Part shown: positions 16,556-25,117 of the stretch, piece by piece
Numbering within the stretch: the stretch's first letter is position 1
Layout: each line of letters begins with the position of its first letter
Assembly (NCBI GenBank): GCA_016715245.1
Contig: JADKAS010000019.1
Span: 35,843 to 99,842, forward strand
DNA: 64,000 nucleotides
Source of the DNA: Saprospiraceae bacterium
GTDB taxonomy: Bacteria; Bacteroidota; Bacteroidia; Chitinophagales; Saprospiraceae
Direction of reading: 5' to 3'
Made by a program: the position numbers and the translations under genes
Notes under the pieces: generated by a model
What the model was told of the DNA's origin: nothing
Database searches by the model: none
The model's input: only the letters and a program-made list of their open reading frames with translations

Positions 16556-17331
16556 TTTTTGATACTTGCTAAGTTCTTTTTAATTTTCATCATCCATTTG
16601 TCCGGCGTTATCCGGGGAAGATTACTTAAAAACCAATTCATAAAATCTACTACCTTTTTGCCATTTCCGTAAAGAAACAATTTTATACCGGCTTCAGCTA
16701 CAACATCAGCCGACATCGGCTTATTGGCACTCATGGCATTGGTCCTGCGCATGGCATCGGTATGAAATGGCGTTTCCACAGGCCCCGGACAAAGAGCTGT
16801 AATGAAAACACCTTTGCCTTCTGTTTCTGCTGAGATAGTTTCTGTAAACGCCAAAACAAAACTTTTTGTTGCTGAATAAACCGAATAATATGGAAAGGGA
16901 AGAAATGCAAGCAGAGAGGCTACATTCATAATTCTTCCTTTACCCGCTTTTATCATATCAGCTCCGAATAATTTTGTAAGCCCGACTAAGGCCGTAATAT
17001 TCACAGCAATCATTTCTTCATCCTTTTTCAGCGGCATTTCAAAAAAATTACCGTAATCACCAAATCCGGCATTGTTAATCAATCCTGTTACCAGGTAATG
17101 ATTTCGTTGTATTTCATTGTATAAGTCCAAAGCAGAATTTGGTTCTGATAAGTCGTAAAGTAAATATGTTACATCGATATCATACCTGTCTTTCAAATCT
17201 TTTTGCAGAGAAAACAATTTATCTTCACTCCTTGCAACCAGAATCAAATTGAAGTTTTTGGCTGCCAGTTTTTTTGCCATTTCCAGACCGATTCCTGAAC
17301 CTGCACCTGTGATCAATACATATTCCTTCAT
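16552..17331 (-). CDS. Short-chain dehydrogenase/reductase (SDR)
   Basis: This 259-residue classical SDR has the cofactor motif TGAGSGIG at 8-15, NNAG at 86-89, and the catalytic tetrad N111, S139, Y152 and K156 (YSATK). It reduces or oxidises a hydroxyl/ketone using NAD(P)(H); an Arg at 34 after the second beta strand hints at NADP. The sequence resembles the DltE/YqjQ-like subgroup, so a lipid-like or general carbonyl substrate is plausible. It starts four bases after the SRPBCC gene and overlaps the membrane protein gene, forming a three-gene operon. Confidence 0.92.
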   Translation of the reverse strand: MKEYVLITGAGSGIGLEMAKKLAAKNFNLILVARSEDKLFSLQKDLKDRYDIDVTYLLYDLSEPNSALDLYNEIQRNHYLVTGLINNAGFGDYGNFFEMPLKKDEEMIAVNITALVGLTKLFGADMIKAGKGRIMNVASLLAFLPFPYYSVYSATKSFVLAFTETISAETEGKGVFITALCPGPVETPFHTDAMRRTNAMSANKPMSADVVAEAGIKLFLYGNGKKVVDFMNWFLSNLPRITPDKWMMKIKKNLASIKK

Positions 17332-17335
17332 AATT

Positions 17336-17923
17336 TTATAGTTGTTTTTCTGCCCTTTCTTTAATTAATCTCAACCATGTATCGTGCAGTTTCAACAATT
17401 TATTGGGTTGAAATATTTTTTGCATAGAAGTCAAAAAGCCGTTTTGAGATTCCGGGGTGATTAACCGGCACCCAAATTCAGTTGGTACAATGACCCAGGC
17501 ATGATACGCGGTCAAATCCCTCCTTCGTACTTCCCATGCCATTCTTTCATAGGGTACAAATTCTTTGATGACCGGCTTGAGTTTTAAACCCATAGTATGT
17601 ATATTAAATGTAAGGCCATTTTGTAAGGTTGTGGCTGCCGTATCAGAAAATTCTACCGGGCTTTGTACTCCTTCGTAGAAAGTATGCCATTTTTTAGCAT
17701 CAATTAAAATATCCCAAACGACTTCCGGTTTGGCATTAATGTCAATTTCGTTGTACACAAACCACCTGGCTTTTTCGGGATTAAATTCTTCCGGCCAGTT
17801 TACCAGATTGGAAGCCGGGTCATACTTTTTTGTCATGACTGACTTTTGGGCAATACTTTGTGTTACAAGAAATATTGTCAGATAAAACACCATCAAAATG
17901 GAATTGAAAATTTTTTTTGTCAT
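17336..17923 (-). CDS. Secreted SRPBCC-fold protein
   Basis: This 195-residue protein has a signal peptide (ILMVFYLTIFLVTQSIAQ) followed by an SRPBCC (polyketide cyclase/START-like) domain. The domain reads EIDINAKPEVVWDILIDAKKWHTFYEGVQSP, with a hydrophobic cavity fold and AWEVRRRDLTAYHAW later. It would act in the periplasm, binding a hydrophobic ligand. First gene of the operon with an SDR and a membrane protein, it is separated by 65 bases from the Crp/Fnr-type regulator gene transcribed in the same direction. Confidence 0.82.
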   Translation of the reverse strand: MTKKIFNSILMVFYLTIFLVTQSIAQKSVMTKKYDPASNLVNWPEEFNPEKARWFVYNEIDINAKPEVVWDILIDAKKWHTFYEGVQSPVEFSDTAATTLQNGLTFNIHTMGLKLKPVIKEFVPYERMAWEVRRRDLTAYHAWVIVPTEFGCRLITPESQNGFLTSMQKIFQPNKLLKLHDTWLRLIKERAEKQL

Positions 17924-17946
17924 TACAATTTTGTTTAATTATAATG

Positions 17947-17954
17947 CAAAAGTA
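17947..17954 (-). promoter_or_regulatory. Possible -7 box upstream of the SRPBCC operon
   Basis: The minus strand reads TACTTTTG here, matching the Bacteroidota -7 consensus TAnnTTTG, about 24 bases before the ATG at 17923. No TTTG at the right distance was found, so support is partial. Confidence 0.3.
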
Positions 17955-17988
17955 GTTCGGACAGTATAGCCTGAACGATAACAAATGT

Positions 17989-18567
17989 TTATAGTTTTTC
18001 TATGGCTGCTTTTTTAAGACGGCTCAGATGTATTGGTGTAATACCTAAATAAGAAGCAATCATGTGTTGAGGTACTCTGTTGTGTATGTCAGGAAATACA
18101 TCAGTAATATTATCATAACGCTGTTTCGGTGTTCTGACATACGTATTTTTTATTCTGTCATCCTGATAAATAAAATAATACTCTGCGACAAGCCTGCCCA
18201 TTTTTTGTCCTTCCTTTAAATGGTTGTAACCCCATTCAATACAAGTACGGGGCAATATAACAACCTCTGTTTCTTCCATTGTTTGTAAGGAATATATTGA
18301 AGGCTGCCTTTGAATAAAGTGGGAGTAGTCAGCAATGAATTGGTTTTCCATGGCAAAATGGATGGTATGTTCCGTTCCTTCGTTGTCAGTTATCAGTACT
18401 CTGATTATTCCTTTGTTTATAAAAAATATTTCATCAGGCACAATATCGGGTCGGCTTACTATTTCCTGTCGCTTAAATGTTTTGGTAACGGCTTGGCTAA
18501 GGAAGTCGTTTAGTTCGTCTTCCGAAACGTCAATCATCTGTTTCATTACCTGTCTAATTTGTTCCAT
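17989..18567 (-). CDS. Crp/Fnr-family transcriptional regulator
   Basis: A 192-residue regulator with an N-terminal cyclic-nucleotide-binding-like beta-roll (about 25-115: DEIFFINKGIIRVLITDNEGTEHTIHFAMENQFIADYSHF) and a C-terminal winged helix ending HNRVPQHMIASYLGITPIHLSRLKK. The last helix is the DNA-recognition helix. It lacks Fnr iron-sulfur Cys residues and a clear cAMP pocket, as is usual for Bacteroidota members of this type. It probably controls the adjacent SRPBCC-SDR-membrane protein operon 65 bases downstream. A palindromic repeat lies upstream. Confidence 0.9.
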   Translation of the reverse strand: MEQIRQVMKQMIDVSEDELNDFLSQAVTKTFKRQEIVSRPDIVPDEIFFINKGIIRVLITDNEGTEHTIHFAMENQFIADYSHFIQRQPSIYSLQTMEETEVVILPRTCIEWGYNHLKEGQKMGRLVAEYYFIYQDDRIKNTYVRTPKQRYDNITDVFPDIHNRVPQHMIASYLGITPIHLSRLKKAAIEKL

Positions 18568-18611
18568 TTATTTTGTCCAAGTTGTTGGCTCGTTTCGGGT
18601 CTGGTACCATT

Positions 18612-18748
18612 GCCGCAAACGTTCCGCAGATTTGCGATGGGCGGGATTTTTACCACTGATGCTGATGCGGAGCACAAAACTTTCAGCTACCACTAAACTT
18701 TCTGCAGAGCACGAAACCCCGCCTATCGCAAATGTGCTGTTATGCGTT
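18612..18748 (-). repeat. ~137-bp palindromic intergenic repeat, copy A
   Basis: The arms TTTGCGATGGGCGGG (18631-18645) and CCCGCCTATCGCAAA (18718-18732) form a 15-bp stem with one mismatch. They are extended outward by GCCGCAAACGTTCCGC and GCTGTTATGCGTT. The ~70-bp centre carries AAGTTTAGTG and GTTTTGTGC words shared with copy B (20385-20528). It sits between the esterase gene and the Crp/Fnr gene and is more GC-rich than its neighbours. A 91-codon open frame through it is considered spurious. Confidence 0.85.
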
Positions 18749-18839
18749 CGTGCTAATCCTTGTTTAATGCACAATTGTTTGAAGTTCGATTTTAGTGCTG
18801 ATAAAAATTGGGATTTAATCTGGTGTATATGTATCAATG

Positions 18840-20321
18840 TCATTTTGAAGATGCTTTATTAGCTAACCATTCGATATACTTATTTTGCAAGAAGGTATAG
18901 CCAGCCATCGTGTATTTAGGATAATTAAGGGTGAAGTGGTCTCCCGGATAATAGTCATAAATAATATTTGCATTTAGTTTTTTAGTTTCTACTTCTAATA
19001 ATTCAACTGCCTGATTTAGAAAATAATTATCGTGATTGCCCGTTGACACTCTTATTTTGTTGTCTAGTTCAGGTTTAAGTTGCTGCCAGTTATTGCGTAT
19101 CAGCAATGATATATCGTATGCTTGCCAGTGGGCGACTACCAAGCTATCAATTTCTCCTGTTTTCATGCTGCAAATTTTTTCGGGAGAGCCATCTTTTGCT
19201 TTTTTACCCCACACTGCATTCCACGAAACATATTGCTCGCCACGAAAAATTACTTCTTCAATTCTACAATCATCTCTCGTGTATATCCAAGGAATTCTTC
19301 CACCAATAGAGAGTGCATGCAATTCATTTTTATCATCGTAAAACATATTTTTATCTTCATATAGATTTACCTTCTGAAAGTTTCTGAAATCAACAGGGTC
19401 AGGTGCACTTGACCAGCAACCTGCAAAGGTTGAAGGATAATTTATCTGAAGCCATAATACAGCCCACCCACCACTACTATGTCCTGATAATAATCTTGCT
19501 CCGTTGCAACGGTAGTCTTTTTCTAATTGCGGAATAAATTCATTTACTAGTGCATCGCCCCAAGGTCCATTATTTTCGCTGTTTGCATAAGTGCTATGCC
19601 CCGTAGGACAATTTCCGTCAAGAAAGACAACGATACATGCAGTTGTATCCAATGGAATACTCCTACCTTCTTTATCTGAAAATCTATAGTAATCTCCATA
19701 ATAGTCACCGCCAAAGCCGGAAACGATAAAATGAACAGGAAATTTTCGGGTGGGTTCTTTAAAATATTCTTTAGGGAGAATAACAGCAGCATCAACCGTA
19801 ACTGGTCTTTTGTAAAATGCAGTAAGCAAAGTTGAAGGAGCTTTTAATTCTTTTATATATTCGGTTTCATTAAATGCAGGAGTAGCAATTATTTGGTTGC
19901 ATTGAATAGAAAAGGTCTCATTAAAATTCTTATCTAGTGTAATTTTGATTGGTTCGCTAAACATATTACCTGCGCTATTACCAATATTTCTACCCCCTAA
20001 GTTTCTATCCCAAACTGCTTGCACATAATATTCACCTCGTTCAATATCTGAAAGATTGACCGGATATGAGATTGCTTTATCATCAAACAGCACAGTAGTA
20101 TTTGGTTTTATTTGATTTACATCAATTGCAAAACAACATAGTGTGGGCACTCCTACCCCTAAGTCTTTGGGTGTGTTGCTATCCTTTGAAAGGTATAGTA
20201 TCACCTTTCCCGTAAAAACGCCATCAAATGCAGTTGAAGAATAGGAAACCTTAATTTGCTGTGCTTGCACTGAAGCACTAAGTAGGAATAAGGAAGTAAA
20301 AAATTTAAGTCTGATATTCAT
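18840..20321 (-). CDS. Secreted esterase D-type alpha/beta hydrolase
   Basis: This 493-residue protein has a signal peptide (FFTSLFLLSASVQA, cleavage after residue 20) and an N-terminal beta-rich domain (about 22-150). The alpha/beta hydrolase of the PF00756 esterase type has its nucleophile elbow GHSSGG with Ser282, FHFIVSGFGG before it, and GDHFTLNYP near the end supplying the likely catalytic His. Such enzymes hydrolyse carboxyl esters, including feruloyl or siderophore-type esters; the substrate is unknown. It is flanked on both sides by palindromic repeats of one family, with another secreted hydrolase upstream. Confidence 0.88.
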   Translation of the reverse strand: MNIRLKFFTSLFLLSASVQAQQIKVSYSSTAFDGVFTGKVILYLSKDSNTPKDLGVGVPTLCCFAIDVNQIKPNTTVLFDDKAISYPVNLSDIERGEYYVQAVWDRNLGGRNIGNSAGNMFSEPIKITLDKNFNETFSIQCNQIIATPAFNETEYIKELKAPSTLLTAFYKRPVTVDAAVILPKEYFKEPTRKFPVHFIVSGFGGDYYGDYYRFSDKEGRSIPLDTTACIVVFLDGNCPTGHSTYANSENNGPWGDALVNEFIPQLEKDYRCNGARLLSGHSSGGWAVLWLQINYPSTFAGCWSSAPDPVDFRNFQKVNLYEDKNMFYDDKNELHALSIGGRIPWIYTRDDCRIEEVIFRGEQYVSWNAVWGKKAKDGSPEKICSMKTGEIDSLVVAHWQAYDISLLIRNNWQQLKPELDNKIRVSTGNHDNYFLNQAVELLEVETKKLNANIIYDYYPGDHFTLNYPKYTMAGYTFLQNKYIEWLANKASSK

Positions 20322-20384
20322 TTGTCTTTTTTTAGTTTGTCAAAAATAGTTTCTTGCAGTAAAGTTTGAGTTGTCGCAAAGCAT

Positions 20385-20528
20385 GCCGCAAACGTTTTGC
20401 CGCTTTGCGAAGGCGGGGTTTTTCAGCACTAAACTTCATTAGATGCACAAAGCTTGAATTTAGCACTTTACTGTCATAGAAGCACAAACCCCCCGCTTTT
20501 GCAAAACGGCTGTTACCTGCTGGCGTTA
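20385..20528 (-). repeat. ~144-bp palindromic intergenic repeat, copy B
   Basis: The arms CCGCTTTGCGAAGGCGGGG (20400-20418) and CCCCGCTTTTGCAAAACGG (20491-20509) pair at 16 of 19 positions. They are extended by GCCGCAAACGTTTTG on one side and TGTTACCTGCTGGCGTTA on the other. The last bases form the stop region of the hydrolase gene ending at 20526. The centre shares words with copy A. Size, position directly after a gene and end motifs recall integron attC sites, although the strict GTTRRRY core is not met. Confidence 0.85.
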
Positions 20529-21461
20529 TTTCTGCATTAGTAACCATTTTATTATTTCGTCATTATCCACAATACTCCAAGAATGCGGATGTCTTCTATT
20601 GTCAGGTTTTCTATAACCTTTATTTTCTGTTGTTATTAATTCTGCATTTTGATTTCCAAGTCTATTCAGTTCATTAATCATTGCAGAACATTCGGTGGCA
20701 TTTATACTCGTAAAGTCTGCACCTCGTTGTTTTAACCACCAATTTATGTTGGGTTCGGTATAAATTCTTAACGGTATATTTATTATTTTTTTAATTTCGG
20801 TTTGTGTCGTGTCAGTAAAAGAATATGGAGAAATATTATAATATTTAGCCAAATGCGTAAGCGGATTTCCACCCGTTTCCTTTTCAAGTCGGTCAATCAT
20901 ATAAATATTCTCTTGACTGGCTTCACTTTCTTTTGAAAGTCTAATATCTCTTTTGGCAGAATTATAAAATCTTTCAAAGTCCAGTGGTGGGTCAATTGCA
21001 AAAACTGCTATTGGTTTGATAATTGAATTTTGAGCATATTTTATTGCACAACTTCCTCCAATTGAAAATCCACCTACGTAAAAATTTTGGTCAATAAGTT
21101 TGTGTTTAGAAGTTACATCTTTTAGAATTTTGTCAAAAGTTTGTTGGCTTAAACTGTCTACACCTAAAGACAAAACTCCGTCTTGAAAAGTAGGAATAAT
21201 TGTCAAAATTCCGTTCAATGCTAATTTGCTAGGTAAGTCGGTTTGTTGTAGAACATTTTCTGCCGTTTCTCCAAAACCAGGAACAAGAAACAAATATCCT
21301 GTCCAAGGAAGTTTTGACGGATATATAATTGTATAACAGTTTCTCGTTGTGTCCGTTTTGTCAAGAAACACTTTCTCAATTTTTGGATTAGATACTTTCT
21401 GTCCATTACAATTTATTGCAAAAAGCGAAAAAGTAAAAATTATTAAAAAAAGTCTATTCAT
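20526..21461 (-). CDS. Secreted alpha/beta hydrolase
   Basis: This 311-residue protein has a signal sequence (LFLIIFTFSLFAINC, which could also be read as a weak lipobox). The alpha/beta hydrolase core has an oxyanion region LFLVPGFGETAENV, nucleophile elbow GGFSIGGS with Ser133, and a C-terminal RRHPHSWSIVD that would supply the catalytic His. The Asp is probably in AIDPPLDF. The substrate is unknown. It is transcribed in the same direction as the esterase 200 bases downstream but separated from it by a palindromic repeat, and has a truncated repeat just upstream. Confidence 0.82.
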   Translation of the reverse strand: MNRLFLIIFTFSLFAINCNGQKVSNPKIEKVFLDKTDTTRNCYTIIYPSKLPWTGYLFLVPGFGETAENVLQQTDLPSKLALNGILTIIPTFQDGVLSLGVDSLSQQTFDKILKDVTSKHKLIDQNFYVGGFSIGGSCAIKYAQNSIIKPIAVFAIDPPLDFERFYNSAKRDIRLSKESEASQENIYMIDRLEKETGGNPLTHLAKYYNISPYSFTDTTQTEIKKIINIPLRIYTEPNINWWLKQRGADFTSINATECSAMINELNRLGNQNAELITTENKGYRKPDNRRHPHSWSIVDNDEIIKWLLMQK

Positions 21462-21486
21462 AGATGTCTGTTTTTTATTTACGTTG

Positions 21487-21513
21487 TGTCGTCCTACGCT
21501 TGCAGGTAACGTT
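21487..21513 (-). repeat. Truncated end of a third palindromic repeat
   Basis: On the minus strand AACGTTACCTGCAAGCGTAG aligns with the outer end of copies A and B (AACGTTTGCGGCATGC). The matching arm is absent: the sequence changes at 21514 into the IS91-type element's end. It lies immediately upstream of the hydrolase gene, where a repeat copy would be expected. Confidence 0.6.
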
Positions 21514-21520
21514 TAAGTAA

Positions 21521-21627
21521 TGTATCCGATATTTGGGACATAAAGATATATCAGTTAATTTAAAGTAGCAAGTGTAAAACTGAATTTGTTGTTAAGAGAT
21601 TTTTGGAAAGCCCAAATATCTGATACA
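21521..21627. repeat. 17-bp inverted repeat near the transposase 3' side
   Basis: TGTATCCGATATTTGGG (21521-21537) and CCCAAATATCTGATACA (21611-21627) are inverted copies with one mismatch, separated by 73 bases. They lie downstream of the transposase gene, where IS91-type elements carry their origin end (oriIS). This may therefore mark the element's terminus. Confidence 0.6.
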
Positions 21628-21776
21628 TGAAGTTGGACGAACCCGTGAAAAATATCTATGGCATTTTGAAAGAGGGATTCCAATCATTCTGACTTCGTAA
21701 ATAAGATTGAACCTCTATGGTTCTTAGTGTATAATCCTTGAAATTGAGTAAATCACGTTTGAATATATAATATATT

Positions 21777-23044
21777 TTAACAGAACAAAAAATCAGATTC
21801 TTGATGGCGATTCTGTATGGACATGAGGGTATTGGGGCAAAAGTTTGCCAGATGTATTAGATTATTATGAAGCGTTATTTTCATCAGTTGGTTTTTATTA
21901 AAATGATTAGGATCGCTTCTTGCTTTAGGTAGTATTTCTGATGTTGATGATTTGACCTTGAGGCATTGCTGGCATACATTCAAATGAATATCAAAGCGCT
22001 CGACAAAATAAGAAAGGATGTCGAAGACTTGCTTGGGATTCCTTGTGGCATTCAAGCATTGCAGAATAATTTGAAGAATATGGTTTTTGACTTTGTTGCT
22101 CAGAAATCCAAAATGCCGGATTTTCATGAAGTGATCCGGTAGGATGTGCTGCAAAAACCGGTCAATAAAATCTTCCAGGGATAAGGTCATAATTTTTTCT
22201 TTCTTATCCCTGTAGTCCAAATAAGAAAAAGATACCTGACTGTCGGAGAGAGTTATAATCCTGGAATTGGTTATGGCTACCCGATGCGAATATCTTCCCA
22301 GATATTGAATAACGTGGTCCGGGTTTTGAAACGGCGGCTGAATATTGACATTAAAAACCTTGTCTTTCAACTCGTTTTGAAGTGTGATGTACTGGTCTTT
22401 AAACCTGATCAATTGGTGAGTGTTTTGAAGGGCATGAAACATGTTCAGGTAAACTTCTTTAAATTGAACTGTTAATTTTTCAATCGAACACAATAAGCGA
22501 GTATCTCCAGGGGTGAGCCATTTGCCTTGTTTGTTATCGAATACTCCGGAAGGAATAATGCAGTGAAGGTGTGGGTGTAAACTCAGGTTTTGCCCCAGCT
22601 GTGTAACACGGCTATCATGGCTGGCATGACATCCTTGTTATACCGTTGTTTAACCACGATGCTCAAGGCTTTCCAAGCGGCCTTAAACAAGAGGTCATAC
22701 ATTTGTCCGCCGTGCGACAAGTACAGGTTGTTTAACTCGTGAGGTACGGTGAAAATAACATGAAAATAACTCACCGGCAACAAGTCCCGGTTACGATCCA
22801 GTATCCATTGTTCCCGTTTTGAAAACTGGCACTTGGGACAATGTCTGTTCTTGCAGGAATTGTATGATATCCGGACATCCCCACATGAATGACAAGTGAG
22901 TTTATGACCGCCCAGCCTGGCCGTCCTGCACTCCATGATATCCTTGGCTACTTTATATGCACGAAAGGAAAGATTCTTTCCTGATTTATATTTGCCAAAT
23001 CCTCGTCTGAATACCTCGCCTACCTCATTGACACCTCGTTCCAT
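21777..23044 (-). pseudogene. IS91-family (HUH) transposase with frameshift
   Basis: The first frame (23044 to 22583) has the Cys-rich zinc-binding region (C51, C54, C64, C69 and C72, with NRHCPKCQ) and ends at AVLHSWGKT. Reading one base differently at a G4 run (22593-22596) restores QNLSLHPHLHCIIPSG. This contains the HUH motif HPHLH and continues to the second frame, including QYLGRYSHRVAI with the expected catalytic Tyr residues, through to 21777. One missing base in the G run therefore splits a ~420-residue rolling-circle transposase. The start overlaps the recombinase gene by 20 bases. The break could be a sequencing error. Confidence 0.85.
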
Positions 23045-23876
23045 ACCCGGGCAATGTTTCCAGAGGACTAATCAGGGTGGTTTTTAACCTGTTGGTCAAG
23101 TGATAATAGGTAAGGGTTGTTTTAATGTTGGAATGCCCCAGGTTACGCTGCACGGCCTGCAGGTCAGAACCTTCTTCCAGGCAGTGCGTCGTGTGGGTAT
23201 GTCTCAGGTCATGGCTACTGACAGGCTTTTTGATACCTGCGGCCAATATTCTTTGTTTGAATATGGTTTGTATTGTTCTGTGGCTCAGGTGGCTTTTCTT
23301 GTCAGCACCCTCGAACAAGTATAACGCTGGCTTGTATTTCTGGTAATATATTCTCAGCCATACTAATAATTCCGACGGCATTTTTACCTCCCGCTGTTTA
23401 TGTCCCTTAGGGTTACGAACCTGGATAATCATCCGGGCACTATCAATATCCGTCAATTTTAAGGCGGCTACTTCCGACACCCTCAGTCCGGTGGCATACA
23501 TGACCATGAATATAAGCTTGTGTTTGACATTCTTACAAAGATCCAATAGGCGTACTACTTCTGCTTGACTCAAGATATACTTCAAGGTCTTTTCCGCCTT
23601 TGGCCTTTGTAATCGATCCACCTTGTATGATTGGTCAAGCGTCTTGGTGTATAACAGTTTTAGTGCGCTCTGAATAATGTTGACATGTGACCAACTCTTG
23701 TTCTCATCCAATACAACTTTTAAAAAATCCCTGATTTCCTCTTCCGTGATTTGTGAAGGACATTTCTTGTAGTGCCTTGCCAGCTTGGATACTGCTTCCG
23801 TGTAATTGCGAATGGTGTTGTTTGAAAAATTACTGATGCTCATGTCACGCATGAACCTCTTTCTTAATTCTGTCAT
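23025..23876 (-). CDS. Tyrosine recombinase (integrase) of the IS91-type element
   Basis: This 283-residue protein has an N-terminal SAM-like DNA-binding domain (about 10-85) and a catalytic domain with all expected residues. These are R132 (TGLRVSE), K157, H222-x-x-R225 (SHDLRHTHTTH), H248 (LGHS) and Tyr257 (TTLTYYH). Such recombinases cut and rejoin DNA through a covalent Tyr intermediate. They commonly precede IS91 transposases in Bacteroidota; whether they aid transposition or resolve intermediates is not settled. It lacks the extra helix typical of integron integrases as far as I can see. Confidence 0.9.
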   Translation of the reverse strand: MTELRKRFMRDMSISNFSNNTIRNYTEAVSKLARHYKKCPSQITEEEIRDFLKVVLDENKSWSHVNIIQSALKLLYTKTLDQSYKVDRLQRPKAEKTLKYILSQAEVVRLLDLCKNVKHKLIFMVMYATGLRVSEVAALKLTDIDSARMIIQVRNPKGHKQREVKMPSELLVWLRIYYQKYKPALYLFEGADKKSHLSHRTIQTIFKQRILAAGIKKPVSSHDLRHTHTTHCLEEGSDLQAVQRNLGHSNIKTTLTYYHLTNRLKTTLISPLETLPGYGTRCQ

Positions 23877-24487
23877 CTCATTTAATTTTAAAGATTAAAT
23901 AAGACTCTCCAGCAAAAATGATTCTAATTTATTCCAACCGTGGATTTATACTCGGTTTGTTTGTATTTCGGTTGGGTTTGTTCAACTCATAAATAAGCGA
24001 CACTCACATCGACATAAATGTATCATAACTACCTGATTTACAATTCACATTAAAAAATAAATGTACGAAAGTTTGTTAATGATTTGTAATTTATTTTTTC
24101 CATTTCCTCTGTCTTATTTTTCCATATTTATTTCAAATCCTTAAAATATCCTTTTGCTTTAACAAATATAAAATCTATTTGTAAATTTTCCTGATAATAA
24201 ATTGAATTTATTGATTTTTGAAGATTGATTGGCAGGAACATAAGGATTTTAATCTGAAATAAATGGTTCGTTTTATTAAGTAACGTCCGATATGACATAG
24301 ATAACAAAATAAATCCTAAAACTCCAAAAACAGCAGCCATTTTTATCTCACAGTTGACCTCCGTTTTTGATTTTTTTCATTTTTAAATCCGGAAAATGGA
24401 ATTATTTGTGTGCGGAAAGAAAAATTAACCGGCAACAGACCGTCGTCTTGCGATTTTTAATAATTTCATTTATAGAAATGTAATAGA

Positions 24488-24536
24488 TTAGTAAATAATA
24501 ATAAAAAACATTTTGTAAATTATTATTATTTACTAA
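24488..24536. repeat. Perfect 17-bp AT-only hairpin
   Basis: TTAGTAAATAATAATAA (24488-24504) and TTATTATTATTTACTAA (24520-24536) are exact inverted copies around a 15-base loop. Further TTTACTAA-like words follow downstream. It lies in a non-coding AT-rich stretch and has no GC clamp, so it is not a typical terminator. Confidence 0.65.
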
Positions 24537-24905
24537 TAATTGATTTATTCTAAAATATATTTATTAAAATTTACTAAAAGTAGCAAAAAATATTTTACTA
24601 ATTTTTTAAAATCGCAAAAAGATGACAAAAAGTAAGTTGAAAAATGAAAATATTCTCGAACGGAAGCTCTTTGCACAAATATTTTTCGGAAAAATTAACG
24701 ATTAACGCCGAAATGTGTTTCAACATTCTGGAAAAGACACGTTCCGGAGGTCAATACACAGGAATTTTTCAAAAATGTCAGTAAAATATAGGTGGAATGA
24801 TGACGGCCTTTTGGTAAAAAACATGTTTAGGTGCACACTACAGGTGGAAGCCTAACTCTTTCTTAATCGTTCATACAAGATAATTGATCCTCCCAAATCA
24901 GTAGC

Positions 24906-25089
24906 GAAATGAATGTACAAAACCTTCAAATAACAATAATCAATATGTACGGTAATCCATGGATTAAAAGAAATTGCCAATAATAAAACAGAAATGGATA
25001 TCCGTGTTATACCTCAGGGGAAATATTTTGCCATATTAATCGGAAAAGGATTTTATGAAGTAAAACCTTTCGTAAAAGTCAGCCAATAA
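24906..25089 (+). pseudogene. Remnant of a T9SS C-terminal sorting domain
   Basis: One frame reads NVQNLQITIINMYGN from about 24912, the usual beta strand before a glycine turn. After a frameshift near 24957-24970, a second frame reads KEIANNKTEMDIRVIPQG then KYFAILIGKGFYEVKPFVKV and stops at 25087-25089. Together they form the typical end of a T9SS-secreted protein (P-x-G-x-Y/F pattern). The rest of the parent gene is gone. It is convergent with, and 28 bases from, the selO-like gene. Confidence 0.72.
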
Positions 25090-25117
25090 TATAATATTGT
25101 AAAAAAAGTTTTTACAC

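Larger units (their letters stand above)
21462..21776. other. Interval between hydrolase gene and IS91-type element
   Basis: No gene is visible. The interval contains a truncated palindromic-repeat end (21487-21513), an inverted repeat pairing 21521-21537 with 21611-21627, and the 3' non-coding end of the IS91-type element. The hydrolase promoter must lie here, in or near the repeat remnant. Confidence 0.55.
21521..24030 (-). mobile_element. IS91-type element with tyrosine recombinase; borders approximate
   Basis: Two overlapping minus-strand genes, a tyrosine recombinase followed by a HUH-type IS91 transposase, form the element core. The transposase-side border is set by the inverted repeat beginning at 21521, next to a truncated palindromic repeat. 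The other border is only a guess, at the end of the TGTATCATAACTACCTG stretch near 24018-24034, because IS91 elements make no target duplication. The transposase is frameshifted, so this copy may be inactive. Confidence 0.65.
23877..25117. other. Long AT-rich accessory interval with remnants
   Basis: No intact gene is visible in these ~1240 bases. The interval holds the far end of the IS91-type element, a perfect AT-only 17-bp hairpin at 24488-24536, several TTTACTAA words in 24529-24600, and a decayed T9SS sorting domain at 24906-25089. A 70-codon minus-strand frame at 24128-24340 has no protein-like features beyond hydrophobicity. The AT content is higher than the genic DNA around it. Confidence 0.55.

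Noticed and set aside
18568..18843. 91-codon minus-strand frame with an ATGA overlap to the esterase gene
   Set aside because: It runs straight through a palindromic intergenic repeat, has no recognisable domain and its codons follow the repeat arms; the overlap with the esterase stop is probably chance.
24128..24340. 70-codon minus-strand hydrophobic frame
   Set aside because: Hydrophobic bias comes from AT-rich codons; there is no clear start context, partner gene or conserved motif.
24354..24754. Exact 10-bp inverted repeat TTGACCTCCG / CGGAGGTCAA 390 bases apart
   Set aside because: A 10-bp match over this distance is expected by chance; no target duplication or coding content supports a mobile element.
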